Of a stretch of 64,000 nt of DNA, positions 17,539 through 26,286 are shown piece after piece. Each line of letters opens with the position of its first letter. Positions within the stretch are counted from its first letter, which is position 1. The notes beneath the pieces are model-generated. The model was not told where the DNA came from and ran no database searches. It saw only the letters and a program-made list of their open reading frames with translations. Source of the stretch: Actinomycetes bacterium (GTDB lineage: Bacteria > Actinomycetota > Coriobacteriia > Coriobacteriales > Eggerthellaceae); assembly GCA_023394615.1 (NCBI GenBank), contig JAEXAI010000016.1, forward strand, positions 124,001-188,000, written 5' to 3'. Both the position numbers and the translations under genes were made by a program.

Positions 17539-18774
17539 ATGAAACCATTGGAGAATATCAAGGTAGTCGACTTGACGAGCTATCTTGCAGCACCCACGAC
17601 TGGGCGTGTCCTAGCCGAGTGGGGTGCCGACGTTGTTAAAGTGGAATCGTTTGGTGGGGACCCTGCCCGACGCCAAGCTGGTGTTTTCAATATGCCCATG
17701 GCAGATGATGAGAACCTAGCATTCGACTATGCGAACTTCGGAAAAAAATTCATGACCCTGAACCTGAAAAGCGAAACAGGCATGGAAGTTTTTATGAAAC
17801 TGCTTGCAGAAGCAGACGTTTTCCTCACGTCCAACCGTACGAAAAGCCTGACAAAAATGGGTTTGGACTACGCAACACTACACCAAAAGCTCCCGAAGCT
17901 CGTATATGCGCAGGTTACTGGCTATGGCGACCACGGAGCGGAAAAAGACGCTGCAGGTTTTGATGTTACCTGCTACATGGCTCGCGGCGGTGTGTTCGGC
18001 ACCACGGTAAATCGTGGAGACGCTCCTCTTATCCCAACCAATGGCCTTGGCGATTTCAGCGTTTCAATGTTTGTGGCATCTGGTATCGTAGCTGCACTGT
18101 TCAACCGCACGCGCACAGGCGTTGGCGATCGCGTGAACGTACCGCTTCAGCATGCCGGACTATACACTCTGTCTACAGGACTCATTTCCGCGCAGTACGG
18201 CAACGAGTATCCCAAGAACCGTAAAGAGGTACCCAACCCCTTCAACAATATGTACTGCTGCAGCGATGGTAAATGGGTATGCGTCTGTCTGCCTGAGTAT
18301 GATCGCGACTTCGAGAAACTTACCAGCACTTTAGGGATTGACACGAATGCGATGTTTGCAGTTGACTCCGAGATCAACATCTGCGGCAAGGTGAATGAGA
18401 AGAAGCTCAACACAAATGTCGTCGATTTTCTTGACGAGGCATTCGCGAAATACACGCAAGCTGAAATCTTGAAGATGCTCAAAGAGCATGATATGCCTTG
18501 CGAACCAGCTTCCACTCCTCTAGACATTTACGAGGATCAGAATTGTTGGGACAACGACATGCTCGTGAAGATTCCCTATCCTTCAGGGGAGAAAATCATG
18601 CCTACGGGTCCTGTGCATTTCGACAGCATGCCTGGAGCACCAGAATATGTGAACTACGGCGACATGGGCGCTCAAACCGAAGAGATTATGGCCCAATTGG
18701 GTTATTCCGAGGATGAGATTGCAAAAGCAATCGAGCAAGGCGATGTTCGGGGAGATACCTCCATTTTTGCATAA
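17539..18774 (+). CDS. CaiB/BaiF family (class III) CoA-transferase 1
   Basis: A 411-residue family III CoA-transferase, which moves CoA between organic acids through an aspartyl mixed anhydride. N-terminal IKVVDLTSYLAAPTTGRVLAEWGADVVKVE is the CoA-binding Rossmann-like start; the expected nucleophile is Asp172 in GLGDFSVSM, at the same place as Asp169 of CaiB and formyl-CoA transferase. ATG at 17539 follows GGAGG; in-frame codons back to 17503 lack a ribosome site. It is paralogous to CoA-transferase 2 (23821-25062). Placed after acyl-CoA dehydrogenase 1 and before a CoA ligase, it probably recycles CoA from the reduced product to fresh substrate. Confidence 0.9.
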   Translation: MKPLENIKVVDLTSYLAAPTTGRVLAEWGADVVKVESFGGDPARRQAGVFNMPMADDENLAFDYANFGKKFMTLNLKSETGMEVFMKLLAEADVFLTSNRTKSLTKMGLDYATLHQKLPKLVYAQVTGYGDHGAEKDAAGFDVTCYMARGGVFGTTVNRGDAPLIPTNGLGDFSVSMFVASGIVAALFNRTRTGVGDRVNVPLQHAGLYTLSTGLISAQYGNEYPKNRKEVPNPFNNMYCCSDGKWVCVCLPEYDRDFEKLTSTLGIDTNAMFAVDSEINICGKVNEKKLNTNVVDFLDEAFAKYTQAEILKMLKEHDMPCEPASTPLDIYEDQNCWDNDMLVKIPYPSGEKIMPTGPVHFDSMPGAPEYVNYGDMGAQTEEIMAQLGYSEDEIAKAIEQGDVRGDTSIFA

Positions 18775-18784
18775 ATCTATAGTT

Positions 18785-18853
18785 CGGCTGCAATCTTATG
18801 GGGAATATGAATGAGTAATACCTGCTCGTAGGCTTTAAACTGAGGTTGCAGCC
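18785..18853 (+). other. Inverted repeat in the CoA-transferase / CoA-ligase gap
   Basis: CGGCTGCAA (18785-18793) and TTGCAGCCG (18845-18853) form a perfect 9-bp inverted repeat with 51 bases between, inside the 165-bp gap before the CoA ligase. A second small one, GGAAGGA/TCCTTCC, lies at 18900-18922. No T-run follows either, so they are not simple terminators; leader RNA structure is possible. Confidence 0.35.
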
Positions 18854-18939
18854 GGATGCGCACCGCAGCATATGTTGCGGTTATCAATCGTAAATGATAG
18901 GAAGGATTCCAGTACTCCTTCCACGTAATGGGGGGCTTG

Positions 18940-20625
18940 ATGATCGACGACCTGAAAATCAACGCGGCATGCAAGAAGCTCTATTACGACAAAGGTTGGT
19001 GGAGCAAAAAGACCATCTGCGATGTATGGGACGAGCAGGCCGCCGCATGCGCTAATAGAGTATATGTCGAAGACAACACCGGATCTTGTTTCACCTACTC
19101 AGAAATTGACGAGAAGGCATCGAGACTGGCATCATGGATGAAGGTAAACGGCGTAGAACCCGGAGATGTCGTTTCTTTCCAGGTCCCCATCTGGGCAGAA
19201 TTCTGCATAGTCTATGTGGCATGCTTGAAGGCCGGTGCTGTCATACACCCCCTGCCTATCGCTTTTAATGAAAGCGACCTCGAATACAGCCTCAACCTTG
19301 TGAATACGCGCGTGTTCATATGCCCAACTTTCTATCACAAAACCGACTACGAAGCCCAAATCGAATCTATCCGATCTCAGGTTCCTTCCCTTTGCGCAGT
19401 TGCCCTGATAGATAAAAAGGCACCGCGAAAAGGCTCTAATCCCACAATCGCAGAAATTGAGAAAACCTACGATCCCATAAATTCTCGACCTGCAGTCTCA
19501 TCTGATGATGTTGCGACAATTCTCTCAACAAGCGGCACGACTGGAAATCCGAAGGCGGTTCTTTTCACACACAACAACATCCTCTTCTCTGAACATTCAT
19601 TCACGAATGGCCTCAAACGCACTCGCGAGGACATCATGTTTATGCCATCGCCCCTAAACCATGCGACCGGGTTTTACCACGGTCTCATCTCGCCTATGTT
19701 GCTTGGAGGCAAAACTCTGCTACAAGAGCACTTTGATGCCGCAGAAGCGATAGAAATCATGAATAAGAAAAAGGCTACTTGGTCGATGGGGGCAACGCCT
19801 TTCATCTTTGACATTTTGAACGAATTGGAAAAGAGCAACAATAGTCTCCATACCATGCATCTGTTTCTCTGCGGTGGCGCACCGGTACCAGCAACCCTAA
19901 TCAAACGAGCTTACAGCCATAATATTTTGCTGTGTGAATGCTATGGCTCCACGGAAAGCTGTCCCCACATATTCGTTCCGCCTGCAAAATGTATCGAATG
20001 GAACGGTGCATGGTCAGGCATATCTCCCCATCCTGGAATCGAGACCCGCGTTGTTGACGAGGATGGTCACAGGGTAGCGCTTGGCATACAAGGTGAAGAA
20101 TCTTCGCGTGGCCCCCATCAATTCGTCGGATATCTGAACGATCGGGAAGCGACTGACAAAGCTCTTGACGATGAGGGCTGGTTTCGAAGCGGTGACTTGT
20201 GCTTTGAAGACGAACAAGGCAGAATCCGCATAAATGGGAGAAAAAAGGAAATAATCATACGCGGAGGTGAGAACATTTCCGCAAACGAAATCGATGGTCA
20301 TTTGACAGGCTGTCCCGGAGTTGGGGATCATGCGACAATCGGAATGCCTGATGAGCGCCTAGGCGAGCGAATCTGCACATTCATCGTGCCTCGGAAAGGT
20401 TTACGCCCTACCCTTTCCGACGTGACAAGTTACCTCAAGAAAAACCATGTGCAAAAGCGTCTTTGGCCGGAACGTTTGGAATTTATTGACGAAATACCCC
20501 ATACTGCAACAGGGAAAGTGCGTCGCCACTGTCTTGCACAGGAATTAAGCTCACGCATGACAAAAGATTCTCAAAATTCGTGCGATATGTCAGTCTGTGA
20601 GAATTCCAGCAGCGCAAGCAAATAA
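18940..20625 (+). CDS. Acyl-CoA synthetase (AMP-forming), CaiC-like
   Basis: A 561-residue class I adenylate-forming ligase that activates a carboxylic acid with ATP and CoA. Motifs: A3 loop STSGTTGNPKAVLFTH, A5 YGSTESCP, A7 GWFRSGDLCFEDEQG, A8 GRKKEIIIRGGENISANEID and the C-terminal A10 lysine in TATGKVRR. ATG at 18940 with GGGGGG four bases upstream; an ATG at 18928 in frame is possible. It is the only ligase in the two modules, so it may prime both by making the first acyl-CoA, after which CoA-transferases keep the cycle going. Substrate specificity cannot be read from the sequence. Confidence 0.88.
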   Translation: MIDDLKINAACKKLYYDKGWWSKKTICDVWDEQAAACANRVYVEDNTGSCFTYSEIDEKASRLASWMKVNGVEPGDVVSFQVPIWAEFCIVYVACLKAGAVIHPLPIAFNESDLEYSLNLVNTRVFICPTFYHKTDYEAQIESIRSQVPSLCAVALIDKKAPRKGSNPTIAEIEKTYDPINSRPAVSSDDVATILSTSGTTGNPKAVLFTHNNILFSEHSFTNGLKRTREDIMFMPSPLNHATGFYHGLISPMLLGGKTLLQEHFDAAEAIEIMNKKKATWSMGATPFIFDILNELEKSNNSLHTMHLFLCGGAPVPATLIKRAYSHNILLCECYGSTESCPHIFVPPAKCIEWNGAWSGISPHPGIETRVVDEDGHRVALGIQGEESSRGPHQFVGYLNDREATDKALDDEGWFRSGDLCFEDEQGRIRINGRKKEIIIRGGENISANEIDGHLTGCPGVGDHATIGMPDERLGERICTFIVPRKGLRPTLSDVTSYLKKNHVQKRLWPERLEFIDEIPHTATGKVRRHCLAQELSSRMTKDSQNSCDMSVCENSSSASK

Positions 20626-20645
20626 GCGCAAAGAAGGGATTGGCC

Positions 20646-21233
20646 ATGATAAAGCAGGAATACAGCGCAACAAGAACACGTGCAACGTGGAAACCACGCG
20701 TAACAGACGAAGATTTACCACTTTATCATTGCTCGTCCTGCGACACTTATGTGCTGGGGATTTCAGGTGATAAGCCAGCAGAATACACTGGCACAGGACG
20801 CTCCCTCATCGCACAACCGCCTTTCCTGTCCGTGCATAATCCTTCTTGTTGCGGGCAAGAAATGCAGAAAGCCGACTTCATCAGTTCATCCGACTTGGCT
20901 GGCTCTATTGATTTCAGCTATGAGTTCAAAGGCGGGTTCAACAACAATTGCCTCGTGTTCAAATGGGAGTATGGCAACAGCAAGAACCCAGTTCAATGGG
21001 TCGCACTGAAAACCTTCACGGGTCTCCAGTTGAAATATGTATATCCCAAGAAGCGCTCACCTTTGATTTTCGCCTTTGCCGATGAAGACGCTTTCTGCTA
21101 TTGCGATAAAAGCCCTTGTGAAAAATGCGTGTTTAGATGCAAGCACGGATTCACCATCTACGCTCTCGTACAAGGATTTGGCGTGGTCCGCATACCGCTC
21201 GATGATATGGAAGTCATCGGAGCATCCAATTAA
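20646..21233 (+). CDS. Desulfoferrodoxin-like protein with extra cysteine cluster
   Basis: A 195-residue protein I recognise only by motif. Cys29-x2-Cys32 and the pair Cys68-Cys69 in NPSCCGQEM match the iron centre of desulforedoxin/desulfoferrodoxin (CxxC...CC). Further on, NPVQWVALKTFTGLQLKYVYPKKRSP follows the outline of the superoxide reductase domain (normally HYIEWIEL...), but the four iron-ligand histidines are not present; only a CKHG near the end (Cys165, His167) recalls the CNxHG ligand segment. A dense run FCYCDKSPCEKC (Cys151, 153, 158, 161) could bind another metal. ATG at 20646 with GAAGGGA upstream, 20 bp after the CoA ligase, so last gene of module A. I infer an electron-transfer or redox-sensing role, not superoxide reduction. 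Confidence 0.6.
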   Translation: MIKQEYSATRTRATWKPRVTDEDLPLYHCSSCDTYVLGISGDKPAEYTGTGRSLIAQPPFLSVHNPSCCGQEMQKADFISSSDLAGSIDFSYEFKGGFNNNCLVFKWEYGNSKNPVQWVALKTFTGLQLKYVYPKKRSPLIFAFADEDAFCYCDKSPCEKCVFRCKHGFTIYALVQGFGVVRIPLDDMEVIGASN

Positions 21234-21273
21234 ATCTGCTGAATTGTATCTAGGACAATTCAGCAGATTTAAT
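21229..21273. terminator. Strong terminator between module A and LysR1
   Basis: A perfect 19-bp inverted repeat (arms 21229-21247 and 21255-21273, 7-base loop) that includes the stop codon of the desulfoferrodoxin-like gene. The AT-rich outer arms give T-rich ends in both directions, suiting the convergent LysR1 gene. Confidence 0.8.
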
Positions 21274-21339
21274 CAATTCGCGTGTGCATTCATCGAGCAG
21301 GTTTTCAATCAACTGACGCGGCCTGCGTTGCAGGCATAT

Positions 21340-22260
21340 CTAATAGCAGAGCACGTCTGTTGTAGGTATCACACCCTTTGGCGGCACGTATGATTTCGCA
21401 TACTCGATAAAGCTCTCTAGGGCATAGCTTTGAAACTCCTCATCCCTATGAATAAGATATATGTCATGGAAGTCGCACCGCACACCCTCGATGGGAATTA
21501 TGCGCAGATTTTGATAAGACTTCAAGCCGATTGAAAGCGTCCCCAGCCCAACAAGGCTCGAATCGCTTGCCACCATACCTCCCAAAGTAATCTCATCCTC
21601 AAAGTTCTGCGTCGCCTTGAGATGAGCCTTGGAAAGCTCCTCTTCCACTTCTTCCCCTATCGGCGTGCCACGACGATAGGTCAGTACGTTCAATCCATCT
21701 AAATCCTCAAGTGAGATAGATTCTCTATCGGCAATGGGGCTTTCCTTCGAAACAAACGCTACCAGCTGATGTGACACAACCTTTTTCAATATCAAACCAG
21801 ACGTGTCATTGGGCTTGGCTGCGAAAACGATATCGTAGAGCTCCGCGCGAAGACCCTCTACTAAAGGCAATGTGAAGCCCTGAAAGAGCTCAAACTTCAC
21901 CAAAGATGTCACATCTTTACCATAAGCGCCCAAAAGAGCCGGCAGATAATCTCCTTGTACGGTAAAAATCGCACCGATCTTGATTTCCCCGCTCAATTCC
22001 TTCGTGTAGGACTTCGCGATTGCCACACCTTTATCAAGCTGGCGCAAAGCCTCAGTAACATATTCGTTGAACTCACGTCCATAGCGGGTGAGCTTCACGT
22101 TGCGCCCAACCTTTTGAAAAAGAGGAACGCCCAATTCGTGTTCGAGCGCATGTATCGCATCGCTAAGAGCTGGTTGAGTAATATAGAGTTCTTTGGCGGC
22201 ATTCGTGTAGTGCTCGAGTTCGGCTAATTTATTGAAGTAGTACAACTGAGACAGATTCAC
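21340..22260 (-). CDS. LysR-family transcriptional regulator 1
   Basis: A 306-residue LysR regulator. The N-terminal winged helix-turn-helix (VNLSQLYYFNKLAELEHYTNAAKELYITQPALSDAI, written here only to describe the region at residues 1-35) is typical, followed by a linker helix and an effector-binding domain (about 90-300). The GTG at 22260 has AAAGG upstream; an extension to 22287 is possible but lacks support. It is divergent from acyl-CoA dehydrogenase 2 and convergent with module A, so it could govern either. It is clearly related to LysR2 at 25249, including GxIxIG.(I/V).TxQ and the EITL..MV segment, so the two arose by duplication along with the modules. The effector is probably an acid or acyl-CoA of the pathway (inference). 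Confidence 0.9.
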   Translation of the reverse strand: MNLSQLYYFNKLAELEHYTNAAKELYITQPALSDAIHALEHELGVPLFQKVGRNVKLTRYGREFNEYVTEALRQLDKGVAIAKSYTKELSGEIKIGAIFTVQGDYLPALLGAYGKDVTSLVKFELFQGFTLPLVEGLRAELYDIVFAAKPNDTSGLILKKVVSHQLVAFVSKESPIADRESISLEDLDGLNVLTYRRGTPIGEEVEEELSKAHLKATQNFEDEITLGGMVASDSSLVGLGTLSIGLKSYQNLRIIPIEGVRCDFHDIYLIHRDEEFQSYALESFIEYAKSYVPPKGVIPTTDVLCY

Positions 22261-22364
22261 GCCAATACCTTTCCCTGGATAAACCATTGACTGCTTCGTT
22301 ATTGGATTTTCTTCGCTTGGACCGCATTGGCCAACAGAGCGGTTTCACCATTATACGTGCAAAG

Positions 22365-22383
22365 AATAGCTTATTCGACTATT
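22365..22383. promoter_or_regulatory. Candidate regulator site between LysR1 and acyl-CoA dehydrogenase 2
   Basis: AATAG-N9-CTATT, a perfect 5-bp inverted repeat, lies in the 254-bp divergent region. It resembles GATAG-N7-CTATT before acyl-CoA dehydrogenase 1 and GATAGA-N5-TCTATC beside the MFS gene. A TTTCACC at 22343-22349 also recalls the repeat upstream of module A. Confidence 0.35.
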
Positions 22384-22514
22384 TCTTTAATCAATAGTTC
22401 TCTACCGATTGTGTTCTTCCAATCAATTGGATTTTTGCCGTGCTTGCCCGCACAATAGATACCAGAAGAGCTACCCGGGGCTCGCACAAAACAGTTTAAG
22501 TCAAGGAGGACTGC

Positions 22515-23708
22515 ATGAACCCAAAGGCAAAAATCACCGATGAGCAGTTCGAAGCTTACCTGATGCAAATCAGGGAGCTCGCTGAAGGCCCGTTCGATGA
22601 AATGCAGAAGGAAATCGAAGTAACGAATACCTTCCCAGATGAGTTCTATGAACTCGCGAAGAAAAATGACTTGTATCGATTCTACCTGCCCAGCGAATAC
22701 GGTGGATGGGATTTGAATGAAGAAGAGATCTTGCGCGTGCAGGAAGAATTCTCTCGTGGACCTGGCGGCATGCGTATGCATCTGCATCACGCAGCCGATA
22801 TGAATTGGCGTATTCTGGATGATTACGGCAAGCCAGAGCTGAAAGCCAAGTACATGGACAAGTTTCAGGACAAAACCATTTACTGCAACTTCGCCATTAC
22901 CGAGCAGAAAGGCGGCACAGGTGCCGACCTACACACTACCTGCTTGAAGCAACCCGACGGATCATATCTGCTCAATGGTGAGAAATGGCTCATCAGCCAC
23001 ACGGATTGCTCTGATTTCACCTATGTGATTGCCGTTACCGATCCTGATTCCAACAAAGACACCCGTCTTTCCGCTTTCTTTGTGCCCAACGATGCGCCCG
23101 GCTTCGAGATTGTTCCGATGCCCCATATGATGGGTTGCAAGGGTGCTGGACATGCCGGTCTGAAATTCACAAACGTGAAACTTGACCCCATTTATCTGTT
23201 GGGTGAAGAAGGCCAAGGCATGGACGTTGCCATTCACAGCCTATCGGTTTCCCGTACGCATATTGCCGTCAGCAACTTAGGCATGGCCCAGCGTATGTTG
23301 GAAATGAGCCTGAAACGCGCAAACGACCGCATTACTTTCGGCAAACCGATTGCCTCTCGTCAGATGATCAAACAAAAGATTGCCGAAATGCAGAAAGCCG
23401 TTCATGCGCTGCGCTGCACCACCACCGACTTTGCTCGTGAATATGATAAGAATCAGCACAGCCCCTACATTACCGAAAAGGCTGCTATCTGCAAGCTTCT
23501 GTCCATTGATACCGTGAAATTGGTTTCGGATGAGATGCTTGAGATCTTCGGTGGCGACGGATACTTCGAGGATTCGCCCTATGGCCCCACAGAGCGTCTG
23601 TATCGTGACTGCCGCGCTATGTGGCTTGAAGAAGGCGCACCGTGCGTACAGAGAATCACAATTGCTCGTGAATGCCAGAATCACGAAGCACAGATTCCTG
23701 TCGCATAA
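22515..23708 (+). CDS. Acyl-CoA dehydrogenase-like flavoprotein 2 (likely enoyl-CoA reductase)
   Basis: A 397-residue paralogue of the protein at 16106, similar from end to end and keeping the same landmarks: GPGGMRMHLHHAADMNWRIL, AITEQKGGTGADLHTT, GEKWLISHTDCSDFTYVIAV, RITFGKPIASRQMIK and IFGGDGYFEDSPYGPTERLYRD. The catalytic Glu position is EEGAP (about Glu373). ATG at 22515 follows AAGGAGG. First gene of module B, followed 112 bp later by CoA-transferase 2. Differences from its paralogue are concentrated in the substrate-facing middle domain and C-terminal tail, so a different or broader substrate is possible (inference). Confidence 0.88.
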   Translation: MNPKAKITDEQFEAYLMQIRELAEGPFDEMQKEIEVTNTFPDEFYELAKKNDLYRFYLPSEYGGWDLNEEEILRVQEEFSRGPGGMRMHLHHAADMNWRILDDYGKPELKAKYMDKFQDKTIYCNFAITEQKGGTGADLHTTCLKQPDGSYLLNGEKWLISHTDCSDFTYVIAVTDPDSNKDTRLSAFFVPNDAPGFEIVPMPHMMGCKGAGHAGLKFTNVKLDPIYLLGEEGQGMDVAIHSLSVSRTHIAVSNLGMAQRMLEMSLKRANDRITFGKPIASRQMIKQKIAEMQKAVHALRCTTTDFAREYDKNQHSPYITEKAAICKLLSIDTVKLVSDEMLEIFGGDGYFEDSPYGPTERLYRDCRAMWLEEGAPCVQRITIARECQNHEAQIPVA

Positions 23709-23820
23709 AAATCAAATATGGAATCAGCACCTGAACAGACTCAATGATAACGAAGGAGAACCGTCGCAGAATCACGTGGCGGCTCTCCCGCATTTGAAAC
23801 CATCTCTCAAGGAGGATCTG

Positions 23821-25062
23821 ATGACAAAACCACTGCAAGGTTTAAAAGTTGTGGACTTAACCACTTTTTTGGCAACCCCTACCACAGGACGTGTACTCGG
23901 TGAATGGGGTGCCGATGTGATTAAAGTTGAAGCAGCCAAAGGAGACCCGGGTCGCGTGAACCAGGCCGTCGTATTCGGAATGCCGTCAAGCGATGACGAG
24001 AATTTGGGCTTTGATATGGCCAACTTCCACAAGCGATTCGTTTCTTTGAACTTGAAAAGTGATACAGGCATCGAAGTCATGATGAAACTGCTCTCTCAAG
24101 CAGATATTTTTATTACCAATATGCGTACCAAGAGCCTCGCCAAAATGGGCTTGGATTGGGAATCTCTCCATGCTAAGTTTCCTCGTCTTATCGTAGGACA
24201 AGGACTAGGATACGGAAAAAAGGGCGCCGAGAAAGACAATGCTGGATTTGATGTGACATGCTACATGGGTCGCGGCGGCGTCTTCGGCACCACGGTCAAC
24301 AAAGGCGACGCTCCGATGATTCCCACGAACGGTTATGGTGATTTCCAAGCTTCTATGTTCTTGGCATCAGGCATTTTGGCTGCCGTCATTGGACGCGAGA
24401 AAACAGGCCAAGGAGACTATGTGACCTGCGCGCTTGAGCATGCAGCCATCTATGCGCTCTCGACCGGCATGGTTTCCGCCCAATACGGCAATCCCTACCC
24501 GAAAAGCCGTCGCGAAGTGAACAATCCGCTCAACAACGTCTTCCGCTCTAAAGATGATAAGTGGGTCGTGCTGTGCCTTCCCGAATACGATCGCGACTGG
24601 CCGAAGGTCATGCATCTTATCCATCGTGAGGACCTGGCGCAACACCCTGATTATTCCGTATGCCAAACGGTCAATGACAAGAAGTTGGCCGGAGAAGTCA
24701 CCGACATTCTCGATGCTGGCTTCGCCCAATTCGACCGCTCTGATTTGTTGAAGATGTTTGGCGAGAACGACATGCCTTGCGAACCTGCGCAAACCCCGAT
24801 GGATGTATACGAAGATCAGAATGCACTAGTCAATGATTATCTCGTGCAAGTACCTTACCCCAACGGTGGTAAATGGTGCCCGACCGCTCCTGTGCAGTTT
24901 GAGATCTTGGATACCGATCCATTGAAGCCTACAGAAAGATTGGGTTCCTCCACCATCGAAGTGATGAAGGAACTAGGATACTCCAAAGAGCAAATCGATT
25001 CCGCTCTTTCGGATGGATCCGTAAAAGATGCCACCGACTTGGCTGTGCTTCAAGGAAAATAG
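23821..25062 (+). CDS. CaiB/BaiF family (class III) CoA-transferase 2
   Basis: A 413-residue paralogue of the transferase at 17539. It starts LKVVDLTTFLATPTTGRVLGEWGADVIKVE and keeps GFDVTCYMGRGGVFGTTVNKGDAP; the predicted nucleophile is Asp174 in GYGDFQASM. ATG at 23821 follows AAGGAGG; the frame is open further upstream into acyl-CoA dehydrogenase 2 but without a start signal. A hairpin terminator follows. Module B has no ligase, so this enzyme would depend on an acyl-CoA made elsewhere, such as by the module A ligase. Confidence 0.9.
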   Translation: MTKPLQGLKVVDLTTFLATPTTGRVLGEWGADVIKVEAAKGDPGRVNQAVVFGMPSSDDENLGFDMANFHKRFVSLNLKSDTGIEVMMKLLSQADIFITNMRTKSLAKMGLDWESLHAKFPRLIVGQGLGYGKKGAEKDNAGFDVTCYMGRGGVFGTTVNKGDAPMIPTNGYGDFQASMFLASGILAAVIGREKTGQGDYVTCALEHAAIYALSTGMVSAQYGNPYPKSRREVNNPLNNVFRSKDDKWVVLCLPEYDRDWPKVMHLIHREDLAQHPDYSVCQTVNDKKLAGEVTDILDAGFAQFDRSDLLKMFGENDMPCEPAQTPMDVYEDQNALVNDYLVQVPYPNGGKWCPTAPVQFEILDTDPLKPTERLGSSTIEVMKELGYSKEQIDSALSDGSVKDATDLAVLQGK

Positions 25063-25112
25063 GAGCATACGCCGTAATTTAACCGGTCCTCCTTGCAAAG
25101 GTTACCGGATAA

Positions 25113-25154
25113 GAATGCCCCGCTCGACGATTTCTGGCCGTCGGCGGGGCATTC
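25113..25154 (+). terminator. Hairpin terminator after CoA-transferase 2
   Basis: GAATGCCCCGC (25113-25123) pairs perfectly with GCGGGGCATTC (25144-25154) and the loop can extend the stem with CGACG/CGTCG. There is no T-run after it, so it may be a weak or factor-assisted terminator. Confidence 0.6.
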
Positions 25155-25183
25155 GTGCAAAATGGCATAATATGGCAACAACC

Positions 25184-25214
25184 TGCACAGATAGAGTCCT
25201 TTTAGGGATATAAT
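25184..25214 (+). promoter_or_regulatory. Candidate promoter for LysR2
   Basis: A perfect TATAAT at 25209-25214 lies 35 bp before the LysR2 start; TGCACA at 25184-25189 is a weak -35 at 19 bp. GATAG at 25190 and an imperfect direct repeat (GAGTCCTTTT, GAATCCTTTT) flank it and could be autoregulatory sites. Confidence 0.4.
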
Positions 25215-25248
25215 CTGAGAAATGGAATCCTTTTGAGAAGGGCCTCTC

Positions 25249-26133
25249 ATGAATCTTTCCCAGTTGCAGTATTTCGTCAAATTAGCCGAGTTACAGCATT
25301 TCACCAAAGCAGCTGAACAGCTCTACATCACTCAGCCTACCCTATCAAATGCAATATCCAAATTAGAAGATGAATTGGGAGTTCCCTTATTCGAACGTGA
25401 GGGCCGCAAGGTGCACCTGACGAAATACGGGAGGGATTTCTGTGGATACGCATCGCAGGCGCTCGATTGCCTCGAACAAGGTAAAGCTCTTGCCAAAGAA
25501 CAGTCAGGCACTCATACGGGCAATATCGACATAGGCACGGTCTACACCATTCAAGATAGCTACTTACCAGCCCTTATAAGATCCTATCGCGAGAAATTCG
25601 GACAAGGACCGATAGTCAATATGTTTCAAGGTCTGACATCCCCTTTGATAGTTGACTTGGAGGCTGACCGCTATGACATCGCCTTTTGCGCCTTCATGCC
25701 CAACCATGATGATCTGAGCTTCACCCATGTCTTAAGTCAAAGTTTGGCAGTGATGGTCCACAAAAGCCACCCACTCGCCTCTCGCCAATCTCTTTCACTC
25801 TCAGACCTTCATGGAATCCACTTGATTACCTATCGTTTCAATACTCCTCTGGGAAGAGAAGTTGAGTTCCTGATGGATGAAGAGGGCCTGATAGCCGATG
25901 AGCAATACGATGACGAGATAACCCTTGCTTCAATGGTTGATGCGAACGCTGATGCCGTTGGTCTTGCACTAAACACACTCGGATTTGCGCCATTTTCAGA
26001 TTTGATTAAAGTACCTCTTATTGACGTACCTGTTGATTTTCACCCAATTTACCTGGTCTATAAAAAGAATTCCTACAAGACCCCTGCCGTAGAGAATTTT
26101 ATTCAACTTACAAAAGAATTCGAGTGGGAGTAG
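25249..26133 (+). CDS. LysR-family transcriptional regulator 2
   Basis: A 294-residue LysR regulator with the helix-turn-helix at residues 1-60 (QHFTKAAEQLYITQPTLSNAI includes the recognition helix) and an effector-binding domain from about 90. ATG at 25249 with GAAGGG upstream. It reads in the same direction as module B but behind a hairpin and its own -10, so it is probably transcribed separately. It is a paralogue of LysR1. The likely targets are module B and perhaps the convergent MFS gene or module A (inference from position only). Confidence 0.9.
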   Translation: MNLSQLQYFVKLAELQHFTKAAEQLYITQPTLSNAISKLEDELGVPLFEREGRKVHLTKYGRDFCGYASQALDCLEQGKALAKEQSGTHTGNIDIGTVYTIQDSYLPALIRSYREKFGQGPIVNMFQGLTSPLIVDLEADRYDIAFCAFMPNHDDLSFTHVLSQSLAVMVHKSHPLASRQSLSLSDLHGIHLITYRFNTPLGREVEFLMDEEGLIADEQYDDEITLASMVDANADAVGLALNTLGFAPFSDLIKVPLIDVPVDFHPIYLVYKKNSYKTPAVENFIQLTKEFEWE

Positions 26134-26165
26134 TTCTCTTTGTAGATAAATGCAATTGGCACATG

Positions 26166-26238
26166 GCGAGGGCTTCAGTTTGATTGACTGAGGCCCTCGC
26201 CGTTCCATTGAAAAGAGAGGATCTAAATCCTCTCTTTT
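26166..26238. terminator. Double terminator between LysR2 and the MFS gene
   Basis: Two strong hairpins in the 153-bp convergent gap. The first, 26166-26200, has a 14-bp stem (GCGAGGGCTTCAGT with one wobble). The second, 26211-26238, has a perfect 12-bp stem, AAAAGAGAGGAT with its complement and a CTAA loop, ending in TTTT on both strands. Confidence 0.75.
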
Positions 26239-26286
26239 CATGATTATTCAGTTTTGCAGCAAAATCTTATGGCTGTGGTCAGCGAA

